A stretch of 43,325 nt of DNA from Bacteroidales bacterium (GCA_028708845.1 JAQVXZ010000021.1:1-43325), one strand, 5' to 3'. Numbered from the stretch's first letter, positions 17,801-24,693 are shown. The notes: generated from the letters alone by a model not told the origin. Translations and numbers: made by a program.

Positions 17801-18190
17801 ACGATAGATGCTATTATAGAGATAACAGGAGACGGGACATCTACAAAATGTTACGTATATGATAACCCTGCTCATTTTACATCAACCAAAACAGTTAATG
17901 CACGATTTTTATGTGATATGCCTTCTGCTTCAGGATATATAAAACTATTTAATAACTATACAATAGTTCCTTATTCAATAGGGGGTAGTTCTGGAGCTTG
18001 GGGTTATGACAATTTCTATTGGGTAACAGGTGTAGATGAGACTTTGCGTGGTTTTCTTTTTGGCGGTGCTGCGTATCGCGGGTCGTCTGCGGGTCTCGGG
18101 TGCTCGGATTCGAATTATTCGCCTACGTATGCGAGTACGGATTTCGGCGTTCGCTTGTGCAACTTTCCAGAAGGTAGTAATATAGAATAA
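14867..18190 (+). CDS. Tail fibre / receptor-binding protein with DGR-type variable C-type lectin domain (1107 aa)
   Basis: The N-terminal 300 residues are beta-rich attachment domains. Next come fibre motifs such as SSTTKPLSAKQGKILGGLI (about 387-405), a coiled coil near 575-605 and QTLGDSETDIMSQKAITEAI. From about residue 640 a formylglycine-enzyme/C-type-lectin-like fold runs to the end, with VMTEIPEMYVYEY and KHTIDAIIEI. Inside it is an aromatic insert near 905-945 resembling a small carbohydrate-binding module (YNASTAYNVNELV ... KLYKC). The last 45 residues contain GGAAYRGSSAGLG and FGVRLCNF, the classic ending of a DGR target protein. DNA there is strikingly GC-rich and A-poor (18062-18160). 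This is the probable host-range determinant. Confidence 0.85.
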   Translation: MRYNHPIQLVDGVEIRNLKISTTVDQVITGVFRAVLAENSSDIADIQVCSNGVDWFSLRGYKAENTTTEGEGRVSVYHGLSADGKKLQFRVLKAGKSAEEEYSALSISSNASGIISIDLSEGFKGKIDTIVSDIEDKVDKIEGKGLSTNDFTDAFYAKLNTIQIKKNEDGSGKYQLVYNDGTADIQLGVDIPLDSVIESGFVKECTVADEPVIGYKVGDKYLDFKIANSSEHIYILVTDLIDVMDGFEGDEITTTVDGSTIKASLNDNSINITKLKEFVLGEYSMSNTLIVDDNEYTIRQALRIFASNIKDIYDKKANTTQTIIAPEGSSTQYDVGGNYTINELIQRALNNIKYLFDNKANSDHSHEGYLKPTDVIDNITDSSTTKPLSAKQGKILGGLINERLKGVKVDGVELTPDANKIVDIPVMAGAGALTDGEVGLVPKPLSGQQGAFLRGDGTFGLPNADVVASASYVGGSNPVLEGMTSCQSVVGGNVEILLENSYVAREAFAGAVDIVRVMRNGLDLTEGEDFLIEEDIVDTRKKITLIDYPLHTDDDIILVRYKTSIGVYGSVFQETIDNAIEVTNDAIDAAQRAEEAAIDAENIADSKIDKTSIKQTLGDSETDIMSQKAITEAIMKAHDYDINFFAYGVSRDLTGAGTTLTRVGNLSLHKTRPILRKVRGCVKNAQGINYYLHNDTDLLKEDGITPSVLDGTDGDVMTEIPEMYVYEYTEGNYEYTYLSEFPLPNFKRIPKTYHGRYEGSYDTTTNQLRSVINPNIRTGLPATGQSVFYYNSGAIKDRNLDWSPDRLLSHYVRALLFRVHYATYDSQAPYNSALTPEGYLQGGLGIGVTDINSTKWSKYNGYNPFIPCGYTAELGNKTGVKDFYMPFEYDGYNTTAEDNTQYYKGVYNASTAYNVNELVADMEDSVIGKGDGKLYKCILNAPAGTELTNTTYFALQTRTKTEANRFLVEIPFGHIWKHTIDAIIEITGDGTSTKCYVYDNPAHFTSTKTVNARFLCDMPSASGYIKLFNNYTIVPYSIGGSSGAWGYDNFYWVTGVDETLRGFLFGGAAYRGSSAGLGCSDSNYSPTYASTDFGVRLCNFPEGSNIE
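18062..18160 (+). repeat. DGR variable region (VR) in the fibre gene
   Basis: This 99-base segment has 60 G or C (61%) and only 10 A, in a genome where A and T dominate. It encodes the GG..YRGSSAGLGCSDSNY...FGVRLC stretch of a C-type lectin fold, the standard place of adenine-specific DGR mutagenesis. The 3' end (TTCGGCGTTCGCTTGTGC) is the likely homing (IMH) end. No second, A-rich copy (template) and no reverse transcriptase with a YxDD motif was found in the window. Confidence 0.75.
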
Positions 18191-18215
18191 ATAAATTTAT
18201 TAAACAAAATAGCAT

Positions 18216-18572
18216 ATGAAAGAGGTATTGTATAGTGAAAGACCAAGCGTTTTTCAGACTTATGAAAATGGAGAAGTTCAGTATCGTTGGGATACTGAAG
18301 AAGTAATTTCGGATAATACTTCTCAATGGAGATGTAAAGAAGTAACAATTAATAGTCCGATAGATAAAGATAAGCTAACTCAAGCTGTTATAACTTCTAT
18401 GTGGGATAATGATAAAGAGAAGAAGTTGATTAATGATTATAATGGAGCTAAGGCAGGTCTTTTTAATACTGCAACAAAAGCTAAGTATATAGCTAATTAT
18501 ACTACATTTCTTAATGAGAGAAAAGCTATTAAGGAACAAATTGATATTGATTGGAACAACAGAAATAATTAG
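18216..18572 (+). CDS. Small protein downstream of the fibre (118 aa), possible fibre chaperone
   Basis: The N-terminal half is beta-rich (EVLYSERPSVFQTYENGEV, QYRWDTEEVISDNTSQWRCK). The C-terminal half is helical with a coiled-coil look (AKYIANYTTFLNERKAIKEQ). It begins 26 bases after the fibre stop, where many phages encode a fibre assembly chaperone, and the N-terminal domain followed by an amphipathic C-terminal helix suits that role. I considered DGR accessory protein Avd, but it lacks Avd's all-helical pattern. Confidence 0.6.
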   Translation: MKEVLYSERPSVFQTYENGEVQYRWDTEEVISDNTSQWRCKEVTINSPIDKDKLTQAVITSMWDNDKEKKLINDYNGAKAGLFNTATKAKYIANYTTFLNERKAIKEQIDIDWNNRNN

Positions 18573-18576
18573 TGTT

Positions 18577-19089
18577 ATGGGAACAAAAGTAAATATAAAA
18601 GACGTTCAAGGTAAAGTAGATTTTTCACAAAGTGCAGAACCTACTCTAAATACCGAGCAGAAAAATACAGCATTTGGTTTTTTTGATTATTTCTCTAAAG
18701 CAATCAACTGGCTTAAAACCAAGTTAGGGGAAAAAGCTAATGAAAGCAGGTCAGTTGATTATGCAGCTACATCTGACCAATTAACAACACCCGAAATACA
18801 TACGTTAGAAGATATTATTAATGCTTATGGGGGGAATATTAGTCAATTATTTGAGGATTTATCCGAATTAGGTGTTAAGCAATCGTATGAAGTAGCACAA
18901 GTAGAAGGAACAACAGGCACTATTCTTAAGAGTACGCACGGTGTATTATATCCCAAAATGGTTGAATTTTATGAAGATGGAGATAAGATTAGTGTGGATG
19001 TGTCAATATCTTCATTAGGTGATGTAACTTGGACAAGTTCTAAGAATTTTATTTCCACAGACAATTTCAAAATAATAATAATAGGATAA
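18577..19089 (+). CDS. Tail-associated hypothetical protein (170 aa)
   Basis: The start is placed at ATG 18577, four bases after the previous stop; the longer frame from 18514 would overlap that gene by about 60 bases. The first 60 residues are polar and probably helical (TAFGFFDYFSKAINWLKTKLG), resembling fibre-attachment segments. The C-terminal 75 residues are beta-rich (GTTGTILKSTHGVLYPKMVEFY, a strand pattern seen in tail-tip and baseplate upper proteins) and end FKIIIIG. It sits between the fibre and another tail protein, so a structural tip role is likely. Confidence 0.6.
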   Translation: MGTKVNIKDVQGKVDFSQSAEPTLNTEQKNTAFGFFDYFSKAINWLKTKLGEKANESRSVDYAATSDQLTTPEIHTLEDIINAYGGNISQLFEDLSELGVKQSYEVAQVEGTTGTILKSTHGVLYPKMVEFYEDGDKISVDVSISSLGDVTWTSSKNFISTDNFKIIIIG

Positions 19090-19096
19090 GATTATT

Positions 19097-20227
19097 ATGG
19101 CAAAGACGCAACCGAAAATAGATGATATCAAGGATTTAAAAAAAGCTACTATTACATCTGACGGATTAATGAGTGCGGACGATAAGATAAAGCTTGATAG
19201 TGCTTACAAACCAAAAGGTAATATTGCTGATAAAGCGGCTTTACTTGCACTTACTAACATTAAGCAAGGAGACGTTTACAATGCTCAATCGCCATTTAAC
19301 CTTAATGGGCAAAATATAAAGCTTGGGGATAATATTGTTTGTATATCAGATGCTGCTACTTCTGAAGAAGAAAATTGGGATAATTTATGTGGTAACCAAG
19401 TTAATAGAACAATATACATAAATGGTAATGCTCACTTAGGGAGTGCAACAACTACTCCTCTTAACTTTATAAACACAGACGATATTAGCGTGTATGGCTC
19501 ATCAAGTGAATTTGGGTTAGATATATCGTTTTCATCTAATTCGTTGTTGTTTAGAGGGGAATTATCTGAAGCTCTATCCCCAATACCTTCATCATTTCAA
19601 TCAGGAAATTTATTGAATGGTATTTATGATATTATTCCTGAAATTACTTACTATGATGTACCAAATCAGTCGTGTGGAACAGATGCGAGCAAGTCGGGGA
19701 TGAAAGGAAGTTTAGTATCTCAATTAAATGGGGTTGGGACGTCGCTTGTATATCACTGCTTTAATACTAACAATATTTATATCTGTTCAGGAACTATTGA
19801 TGACGCAACCGGAAATATAACTTGGTCTAATTGGAAGAGGTTATTAACTTGCGAAGATAAGCCCCAAACTATTCAAGCTGATATAGAAGCAGAGAGTATA
19901 TATCATTTGCCAATCCCTGCCACAGGAACTACCGACTATACTTTTTATCTTAATGGTTTTGATGGGAAGAACGGCAATAAAATTGAGATAGATTTAGCTA
20001 CTATTGCGGGTAGTGTAAATATGAATAAAAGAGTGGTAGAGATATATGTATCTCCCGCTCAACCTAATATTGACGTTTCTTTTTATTGTGCTGGATTAAA
20101 CTCTTTTTACCCTACGACTTCTTACACAGACCCTTCGTTGGTTTCTGGAAATATATATTATATGAAGTTTATTTTCTTAAAGCAAACGACATATTGGAGT
20201 GTGGATAACAATATTGCTTACTTTTAA
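19097..20227 (+). CDS. Second tail tip / fibre-like protein (376 aa)
   Basis: The N-terminus contains TSDGLMSADDKIKLDSA, a motif shared by many phage tail fibre and baseplate proteins, then a GDVYNA loop (residue about 60) common in upper-baseplate or fibre domains. The centre has a beta-rich region with KGSLVSQLNGVGTSLVYHCF, and the C-terminus a jelly-roll-like domain from about 290 to 376 (IYHLPIPATGTTDYTFYLNG). Aromatic and Ser/Thr-rich loops suggest glycan binding. No DGR-like segment or GC shift is present here. It is the last structural gene before the lysis module. Confidence 0.7.
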   Translation: MAKTQPKIDDIKDLKKATITSDGLMSADDKIKLDSAYKPKGNIADKAALLALTNIKQGDVYNAQSPFNLNGQNIKLGDNIVCISDAATSEEENWDNLCGNQVNRTIYINGNAHLGSATTTPLNFINTDDISVYGSSSEFGLDISFSSNSLLFRGELSEALSPIPSSFQSGNLLNGIYDIIPEITYYDVPNQSCGTDASKSGMKGSLVSQLNGVGTSLVYHCFNTNNIYICSGTIDDATGNITWSNWKRLLTCEDKPQTIQADIEAESIYHLPIPATGTTDYTFYLNGFDGKNGNKIEIDLATIAGSVNMNKRVVEIYVSPAQPNIDVSFYCAGLNSFYPTTSYTDPSLVSGNIYYMKFIFLKQTTYWSVDNNIAYF

Positions 20228-20311
20228 CTAATTAAAATTTATTATTATGCAAACAACTTTATTTAAGTACTTACTGGTTAGGAATAGAATATACAGTTAA
20301 TATAATTTAAA

Positions 20312-20395
20312 ATGAAGATGAAATACTTTAGCATTAACGAACTAACGAAAACAAGCACAGGAATAAGTAATAAACAATATATAAATAAACTATGA
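20312..20395 (+). pseudogene. Remnant of a peptidase M15-type endolysin N-terminus (27 aa)
   Basis: The short frame reads MKMKYFSINELTKTSTGISN and then ends. KYFxIxELTxSxTA..N is the usual start of Bacteroidota phage M15 (D-Ala-D-Ala carboxypeptidase-like) endolysins, which continue for about 130 more residues. Here the frame stops after 27 codons, and the stop (TGA 20393-20395) overlaps the ATG of the holin gene. It may be a leftover of an endolysin replaced by the GH19 enzyme, or a leader peptide coupling holin translation. The match is short, so the call is tentative. Confidence 0.45.
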
Positions 20396-20910
20396 TGAGA
20401 GAACTCCTAACTAAGTATTTATTGGCAATGATTACAGCATTAATAGCCTTCATAGAGCCTACCTTTAACTTCCTTTATGCAATTGTGGCAGTAATTACTA
20501 TTGACTGCTTTTCAGCCTATAACTTAAATAGAAGAATTAAAAAGAAATACCCTAATTACGCAACTGGTAAACTTGAGAGTAAGAAGGCTTTAAAAGTCAT
20601 ATACACAATAGGGAAAGTCTATGGTGTTATATTGATTATATGGTTTATAGAGAAGAATATACTTAAGGATTTATCTTTTGAAATAACTAAGTATGTAGCG
20701 GCTTTATTTTGCTTTATTGAACTTATTTCTGTGCTTGAAAACGAAAGTTCTTGCAATAACGCTTGGTGGGCAAGAGCTTTGCAAAAAATACTAATGGATA
20801 AAAGTAAGCGACACTTTAATATTGATATAGATATTGATAAATTGAAAAAAGAGCAAGAGGAAGAAGATAATAAAAAATATGGAGGAAAGAATAATGAAAA
20901 TAACAAATGA
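20392..20910 (+). CDS. Holin (172 aa)
   Basis: The protein has likely transmembrane segments at about 5-40 (KYLLAMITALIAFIEP and FLYAIVAVITIDCFSAY), 66-86 (IYTIGKVYGVILIIWFIEK) and 97-113 (YVAALFCFIELISVL). The tail is a highly charged, soluble KKEQEEEDNKK-type segment. The small multi-spanning layout and its place just before an endolysin and a spanin fit a phage holin, which opens the inner membrane at lysis. The C-terminal end overlaps the next gene's start by 17 bases. Confidence 0.8.
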   Translation: MMRELLTKYLLAMITALIAFIEPTFNFLYAIVAVITIDCFSAYNLNRRIKKKYPNYATGKLESKKALKVIYTIGKVYGVILIIWFIEKNILKDLSFEITKYVAALFCFIELISVLENESSCNNAWWARALQKILMDKSKRHFNIDIDIDKLKKEQEEEDNKKYGGKNNENNK

Positions 20911-21316
20911 ATTTCTAAAAGAAGTAATGCCTCAATCTACAGAAGCTAATAGGCAAAAGTATTTAGATTGGTTAAACTATTTTATGCCTAAATATGGTAT
21001 TGATACTGATAAGGAAGTAGCTGCTTTTATTGCTCAAATAGGACACGAAAGCGGTCAATTAAAATATTCAGAAGAAATTGCAAGTGGTAAGGCTTATGAG
21101 GGAAGAAGAGATTTAGGAAATACCCAGCAAGGGGATGGTGTGAAATTTAAAGGAAGAGGGCTAATCCAAATAACGGGTAGATTTAATTATGAAAAAATAA
21201 GTAAAGATTTAAAAGAGGACTTTATAAAAAATCCAGCTTTATTATCAACTCCTAAATATGCAGTTCAGTCTGCTTGTTGGTTTTGGAATAAGAATAAACT
21301 AAATGATTTAGTATGA
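20894..21316 (+). CDS. GH19 endolysin, N-terminal part (140 aa, truncated)
   Basis: The start is placed at ATG 20894, giving MKITNEFLKE; a start at 20879 would add five residues. The protein carries the glycoside hydrolase 19 (chitinase-like, peptidoglycan-cleaving) core. IAQIGHESGQLKYSEE holds the catalytic Glu52 and probably the second acid, Glu60 or Glu61. It is followed by NTQQGDGVKFKGRGLIQITG and NYEKISKDL. It stops after CWFWNKNKLNDLV, just where a full GH19 domain would continue with ADxxD...ITKKINGG. That missing tail is encoded in the next frame, after about 70 extra codons. The stop overlaps the next ATG (ATGA). Confidence 0.85.
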   Translation: MKITNEFLKEVMPQSTEANRQKYLDWLNYFMPKYGIDTDKEVAAFIAQIGHESGQLKYSEEIASGKAYEGRRDLGNTQQGDGVKFKGRGLIQITGRFNYEKISKDLKEDFIKNPALLSTPKYAVQSACWFWNKNKLNDLV

Positions 21317-21627
21317 AAAAAAAAGAGTATATAATGTTATGTATGATATGTATTTGCTTATCAATAGAGCAAAGAAAAAGAATAAATGAAGATGTTTATA
21401 CTACTCAATCAACTATTGAAGCTATAAAAGTAGATAGTATTCCTCTAATAGACAATCCAACTCCCTACATCAATCAAGATAGTATTGATAGAACTGAATT
21501 GATAAGAGATAGTATTCAATTTAGAAAGATAACTAAGAAAATAAATGGTGGTTATAATGGCTTTGCTGATAGATATGCTATCTGGTTACGAGCAAGGAAA
21601 GCTTTAAAAGAACAAAATAAAAAATAA
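21313..21627 (+). CDS. Protein with the C-terminal end of the GH19 endolysin (104 aa)
   Basis: The N-terminus (MKKKEYIMLCMICICLSIEQ) looks like a signal or membrane segment. It is followed by a polar stretch (DSIPLIDNPTPYINQDSIDR) similar in style to phage spanin periplasmic regions. The last 35 residues, ITKKINGGYNGFADRYAIW plus LRARKAL, are the missing final helix of GH19 enzymes. The frame is -1 relative to the upstream gene. A small insertion or recombination seems to have split the lysin. Whether the two products assemble into an active enzyme, or the second is inert, cannot be told from the sequence. Confidence 0.7.
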   Translation: MKKKEYIMLCMICICLSIEQRKRINEDVYTTQSTIEAIKVDSIPLIDNPTPYINQDSIDRTELIRDSIQFRKITKKINGGYNGFADRYAIWLRARKALKEQNKK

Positions 21628-21632
21628 GTATT

Positions 21633-22088
21633 ATGAAAAAGTATATAATAATAACAATAGCAATAGTATTCTTAGTTTTTGGATGCAAGACCCAAAAGCC
21701 AATCTATATAACAGAATACCAAACGCAAACGATTACAGAGATATTAAAAGATACTATTATTGATGTTCAGATTAAAGAAATGTACATTGAAAATAAAACT
21801 AAAGATACATTGTCTGAATTAAGCACAAATAACGCTTTCTCTCGGGCTTTGTGGTCTAATGGAATATTATTTCATTCTTTGGAACAAAAGGGCGTACAGC
21901 CTACGAAAATAGCATACAAAGATAGAATTGTCGTAGATAGTATTTACAAGAGTGTTTTAGAGATAAAGGAAGTTGAGAAGAAATTAGGTTGGTGGGATAA
22001 TATGTTTATTTGGATTGGGAAAACTTTATTTTGGGCGTTGATAATCGGAATTGTTGGATTTATATTTTGGATATTCAGAAATAAATAG
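21633..22088 (+). CDS. Unimolecular spanin-like lipoprotein (151 aa)
   Basis: The N-terminus MKKYIIITIAIVFLVFGC is a lipoprotein signal with the lipobox VFGC (Cys18), so the protein should be anchored in the outer membrane. The C-terminus MFIWIGKTLFWALIIGIV and following residues form an inner-membrane segment. The stretch between is polar, with a coiled-coil-like region. One protein bridging both membranes is the design of u-spanins such as T1 gp11 (131 aa), which fuse the membranes at lysis. It follows holin and endolysin, completing the module. Confidence 0.75.
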   Translation: MKKYIIITIAIVFLVFGCKTQKPIYITEYQTQTITEILKDTIIDVQIKEMYIENKTKDTLSELSTNNAFSRALWSNGILFHSLEQKGVQPTKIAYKDRIVVDSIYKSVLEIKEVEKKLGWWDNMFIWIGKTLFWALIIGIVGFIFWIFRNK

Positions 22089-22364
22089 TATTTTTCAGTT
22101 AATAATACCCTCCAAGCCTCTTTATGATACTCAACTTATTCGTAAGTGTCTTAAACTTATGACTATTTCCATATTGGAAAGTGTCGGAAGAATTTGGTCG
22201 CCTTATCAATAAGGCGAGCAAAATTCATTTAAAGGAAATGCGAAAAACTTAAATAAGGATTAGTATATTGTTTTCAAAACCTCTATAAAAACCTTGCAAC
22301 GCACTGTGTAACAGTTAAATAAGTTTAAATATAGTTAATAATTCATAAAATAGGTGTATTTTAC
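22089..22364. other. Non-coding stretch with three hairpins
   Basis: No open frame of useful length exists here. Three perfect hairpins follow each other. ACTTA (22134-22138) pairs with TAAGT (22143-22147) around TTCG. TTTCCA (22166-22171) pairs with TGGAAA (22175-22180). TCGCCTTA (22198-22205) pairs with TAAGGCGA (22210-22217). None has a T-run behind it. They mark the border between the late genes and the early promoter, so a complex terminator, a regulatory RNA or a phage attachment region are possible. Confidence 0.55.
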
Positions 22365-22395
22365 TTGACAAATTCAATTAATTGTTGTATCTTTG
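22365..22395 (+). promoter_or_regulatory. Bacteroidota-type promoter upstream of the 246-aa gene
   Basis: TTGACA at 22365-22370 and TATCTTTG at 22388-22395 are separated by 17 bases. TAnnTTTG is the -7 element of the Bacteroidota primary sigma factor. The promoter is nearly identical to the one at 25294-25324. The leader after it is about 60 bases long. Confidence 0.85.
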
Positions 22396-22459
22396 CAATA
22401 CAAACTAATTAATAGTCAAACATATAACAGAGGGTTCACTCTTAAAACGAAGTAACAAG

Positions 22460-23200
22460 ATGAAAAATTTAATCAAAATTAAGCACTACCCAAGCAATTT
22501 TGAGATAGCTTACGAAGAGAATAATGAAACAATCGTACATAGCCTATCTTATGACGGATTAAAAGGAGAACTCACAATAAAAGAGTGGGAAAAAGATTGT
22601 TTTATAGCGGACTTTGACGAAATAGACCAAGAAAAAATTCTGGATTATATGAATATTTATGAGATATTTGCAGATAAAGAAGAATTATCTTTAGGAGAAA
22701 TTGCAGATATTGAAGAGCTTGAATATGTAGAAACAACAAGCGGAACAAATGGTTATCCGCAAAATATTCAAGGTGCTATAATAGGCTTTGAGGACTGGGA
22801 GCAATTAGAAAAAATTGCAATAAAATACAACCTTGAAGCTATTAATCTTCATAGGAGAGACGGTTGGCAATTGTACGAACGTCAAGGCAATGCTTCAGAG
22901 CCGTATAAGAATAGTAGTAGTGATTATGGTGATGATTACTGTGAGTATGATGATGCTGACGCCTATCAAGAGCAAATAATGGAAGACATCCTACCTTATG
23001 CAGAATTTACAACTTTTGAGGATGTTGGAAATTGGCTCAAAGAAAAGAAAGAAGTATATGATGAACTCTTGACTTGTGGCGAAAATGAGATTGTGATTAC
23101 TTATCAAGGAAGATTTTATGAAAAGATAGAAGAAGCTTCTATGAGTTCCAGCCACGATACTCATCATTATATAATAGGCTTACAAGAATGTGGTATTTAA
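22460..23200 (+). CDS. Acidic hypothetical protein (246 aa)
   Basis: This is a strongly acidic soluble protein with an Asp/Glu/Tyr-rich stretch around residues 150-175 (SSDYGDDYCEYDDADAY). It also contains INLHRRDGWQLYERQGNAS and WLKEKKEVYDELLTCGENE. There is no membrane segment or catalytic motif I can name. It is the first gene behind a strong early promoter. Very acidic early proteins sometimes mimic DNA to block host defence, but nothing here shows that. It is probably a single-gene unit, because a structured RNA region follows it. Confidence 0.65.
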   Translation: MKNLIKIKHYPSNFEIAYEENNETIVHSLSYDGLKGELTIKEWEKDCFIADFDEIDQEKILDYMNIYEIFADKEELSLGEIADIEELEYVETTSGTNGYPQNIQGAIIGFEDWEQLEKIAIKYNLEAINLHRRDGWQLYERQGNASEPYKNSSSDYGDDYCEYDDADAYQEQIMEDILPYAEFTTFEDVGNWLKEKKEVYDELLTCGENEIVITYQGRFYEKIEEASMSSSHDTHHYIIGLQECGI

Positions 23201-23204
23201 TAAC

Positions 23205-23290
23205 AACAGTCGATACTGCGACTATAAAGAGGCTTTAGGCAGTAAGCGTTACCCCTTCGGGGGTAGGTAGTAATAATAAAAGCTGGCGAC
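23205..23290 (+). ncRNA. Structured RNA element between genes
   Basis: The 117 bases between two genes can fold strongly. AGTCG (23208-23212) pairs with CGACT (23219-23223). Alternatively ACTGC (23215-23219) pairs with GCAGT (23239-23243), enclosing TAAAG/CTTTA (23225-23229 with 23233-23237). TACCCC (23250-23255) pairs with GGGGTA (23260-23265) around a UUCG tetraloop. The first two folds are mutually exclusive. There is no T-run, so this is not a normal terminator. It may be a riboregulator, an mRNA processing site or a small RNA. Confidence 0.4.
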
Positions 23291-23317
23291 AACAGGGTAA
23301 ATTCGGTAGAAAACAAA

Positions 23318-23878
23318 ATGGAAGAATCAAAATTCATATTATTGAAAAAAGATATAAAAGTATATTACGATAAACTCCGAAAGGAATACGGAAAAAAAGT
23401 AGAATATAATTTACACATGACAGAACAGTTCTCATCCAATCTCACGCAAACACAGATAGTAAGATTAGTTCAGTATGTAAAACAATTAAATAAAAGTCAA
23501 GCCATGAATATAGATAAGTATTTAGATAATACTATTAAAACACATAATGGTTATGTCTATAAGAGTGAGGATGCGTTTAATAATTATCCTTATAAAATAT
23601 GCTATATCTCAGAAAAAAGAATAGATGAGCTTATAGAGAAATATAAGAACAAAAATATTGATTTGAACGATGGAGAGATAATTAGTTTCGATTTAGGAGA
23701 ATCGAGATATACAATCATTGCTCACATTAAAGAATGTTTTGAGTTACAAAATGATGATATAATTAAAGAGAAAAAGATAGATAGATTAGTATTCGAGTAT
23801 CTTGATTGGCAAAGTGTAGATTTGTTGCTTAATGATTTGGAAGATGAGATTTATAATAAAATTAAAAGTGAAGTGTAA
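23318..23878 (+). CDS. Hypothetical protein (186 aa)
   Basis: This is a charged alpha/beta protein with an early helix (KLRKEYGKKVEYNLHMTEQF), a short repeat-like segment QTQIVRLVQYVKQLNKSQAM and a mixed C-terminal part. There are no cysteine pairs, membrane segments or P-loop. Its stop and the next start overlap by one base (TAATG), so the two genes are coupled. It follows the structured RNA element without an obvious promoter. I do not recognise the family. Confidence 0.65.
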   Translation: MEESKFILLKKDIKVYYDKLRKEYGKKVEYNLHMTEQFSSNLTQTQIVRLVQYVKQLNKSQAMNIDKYLDNTIKTHNGYVYKSEDAFNNYPYKICYISEKRIDELIEKYKNKNIDLNDGEIISFDLGESRYTIIAHIKECFELQNDDIIKEKKIDRLVFEYLDWQSVDLLLNDLEDEIYNKIKSEV

Positions 23879-24684
23879 TGAATATAATTAATGAAAAGAA
23901 GTATCCGTATTTAAAATATTTATCGGATGGAATAATTAAGAAGATAGGATTCACAGCTGACAATAATGAGCAGTTGAATTATGAAGAAATCCACAAAATG
24001 TATAAATGCTGGAAAGAAAATAAATTTGGAGAAGAAGAGATTCTTATTATAACTAAACCTTTCTATAAGGCAGTACAGGACAGTATTAATAAATTACATC
24101 CTGTGGTGTTAGAAGAAATAAACAATACCAACGATGATTTAATTGGAACAATGTTAGTTAATAATATATGGATTTCTTATAAAATCTCGTTTAGAAAAGA
24201 TTCAGATGACTTTGAACGAGAGTTATATATTTTGAATGAGCAAGGATTGGTTATTGCATATCTTATTTACACGAAAAAGCTTCAAATATATAGAATTGAT
24301 ACTAATACTCATTTTACAGAAACTATTCAAGTAATTAGATGGTTTGATGGTATTATATCAACTATTATTGCACATTTGATTTTCAGAAAGTATGCAGAAG
24401 TAGAAACAAAGATAGTTCTCCCAACTAATCACAAGCCAAAAGAAGGAGAATATTTTAATAAAACAAGGTGCATATTTACGGTGTTAGACAGTAAATGGTT
24501 TACTAACCTTGTACGTTCAGAGGGGTTTAAAGTAAGAGGTCATTTCAGACTGCAACCATGCAAGAATGAAAATAAAGAATGGATTAAGAAACTCATTTGG
24601 ATAGAAGATTTTGAAAAGAGTGGATATTCTCATAAAGCTAAAATCACCGAATATGTCAAAAATACAAATGAACCTATTATATAA
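23878..24684 (+). CDS. Hypothetical phage protein (268 aa)
   Basis: The N-terminal half is unfamiliar and mixed alpha/beta (LYILNEQGLVIAYLIYTKK). Near residues 220-245 is the segment GFKVRGHFRLQPCKNENKEW followed by KKLIWIEDFEKSG. Segments of the type VxGHxRxQxxG...KLxWIxPF recur in many phage proteins of unknown function. This places it as a genuine phage gene but gives no activity. It is translationally coupled to the preceding 186-aa gene and is followed after nine bases by a small gene, so the set is probably one operon ending with the HTH gene. Confidence 0.65.
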   Translation: MNIINEKKYPYLKYLSDGIIKKIGFTADNNEQLNYEEIHKMYKCWKENKFGEEEILIITKPFYKAVQDSINKLHPVVLEEINNTNDDLIGTMLVNNIWISYKISFRKDSDDFERELYILNEQGLVIAYLIYTKKLQIYRIDTNTHFTETIQVIRWFDGIISTIIAHLIFRKYAEVETKIVLPTNHKPKEGEYFNKTRCIFTVLDSKWFTNLVRSEGFKVRGHFRLQPCKNENKEWIKKLIWIEDFEKSGYSHKAKITEYVKNTNEPII

Positions 24685-24693
24685 ATAAAAGAA

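Noticed and set aside
18216-18572. DGR accessory protein Avd
   Set aside because: Half beta-rich, unlike the helical-bundle Avd; position suits a fibre chaperone.
20247-20300. 17-codon frame MQTTLFKYLLVRNRIYS
   Set aside because: No recognisable feature; probably random in an AT-rich gap.
21310-21520. Group I intron in the GH19 gene
   Set aside because: The extra segment is about 200 bases, is an open frame and changes frame; no intron features were seen.
23250-23265. Rho-independent terminator
   Set aside because: The hairpin is good, but no T-run follows.
23878-24684. Candidate DGR reverse transcriptase
   Set aside because: No YxDD motif or RT-like palm segments are present.
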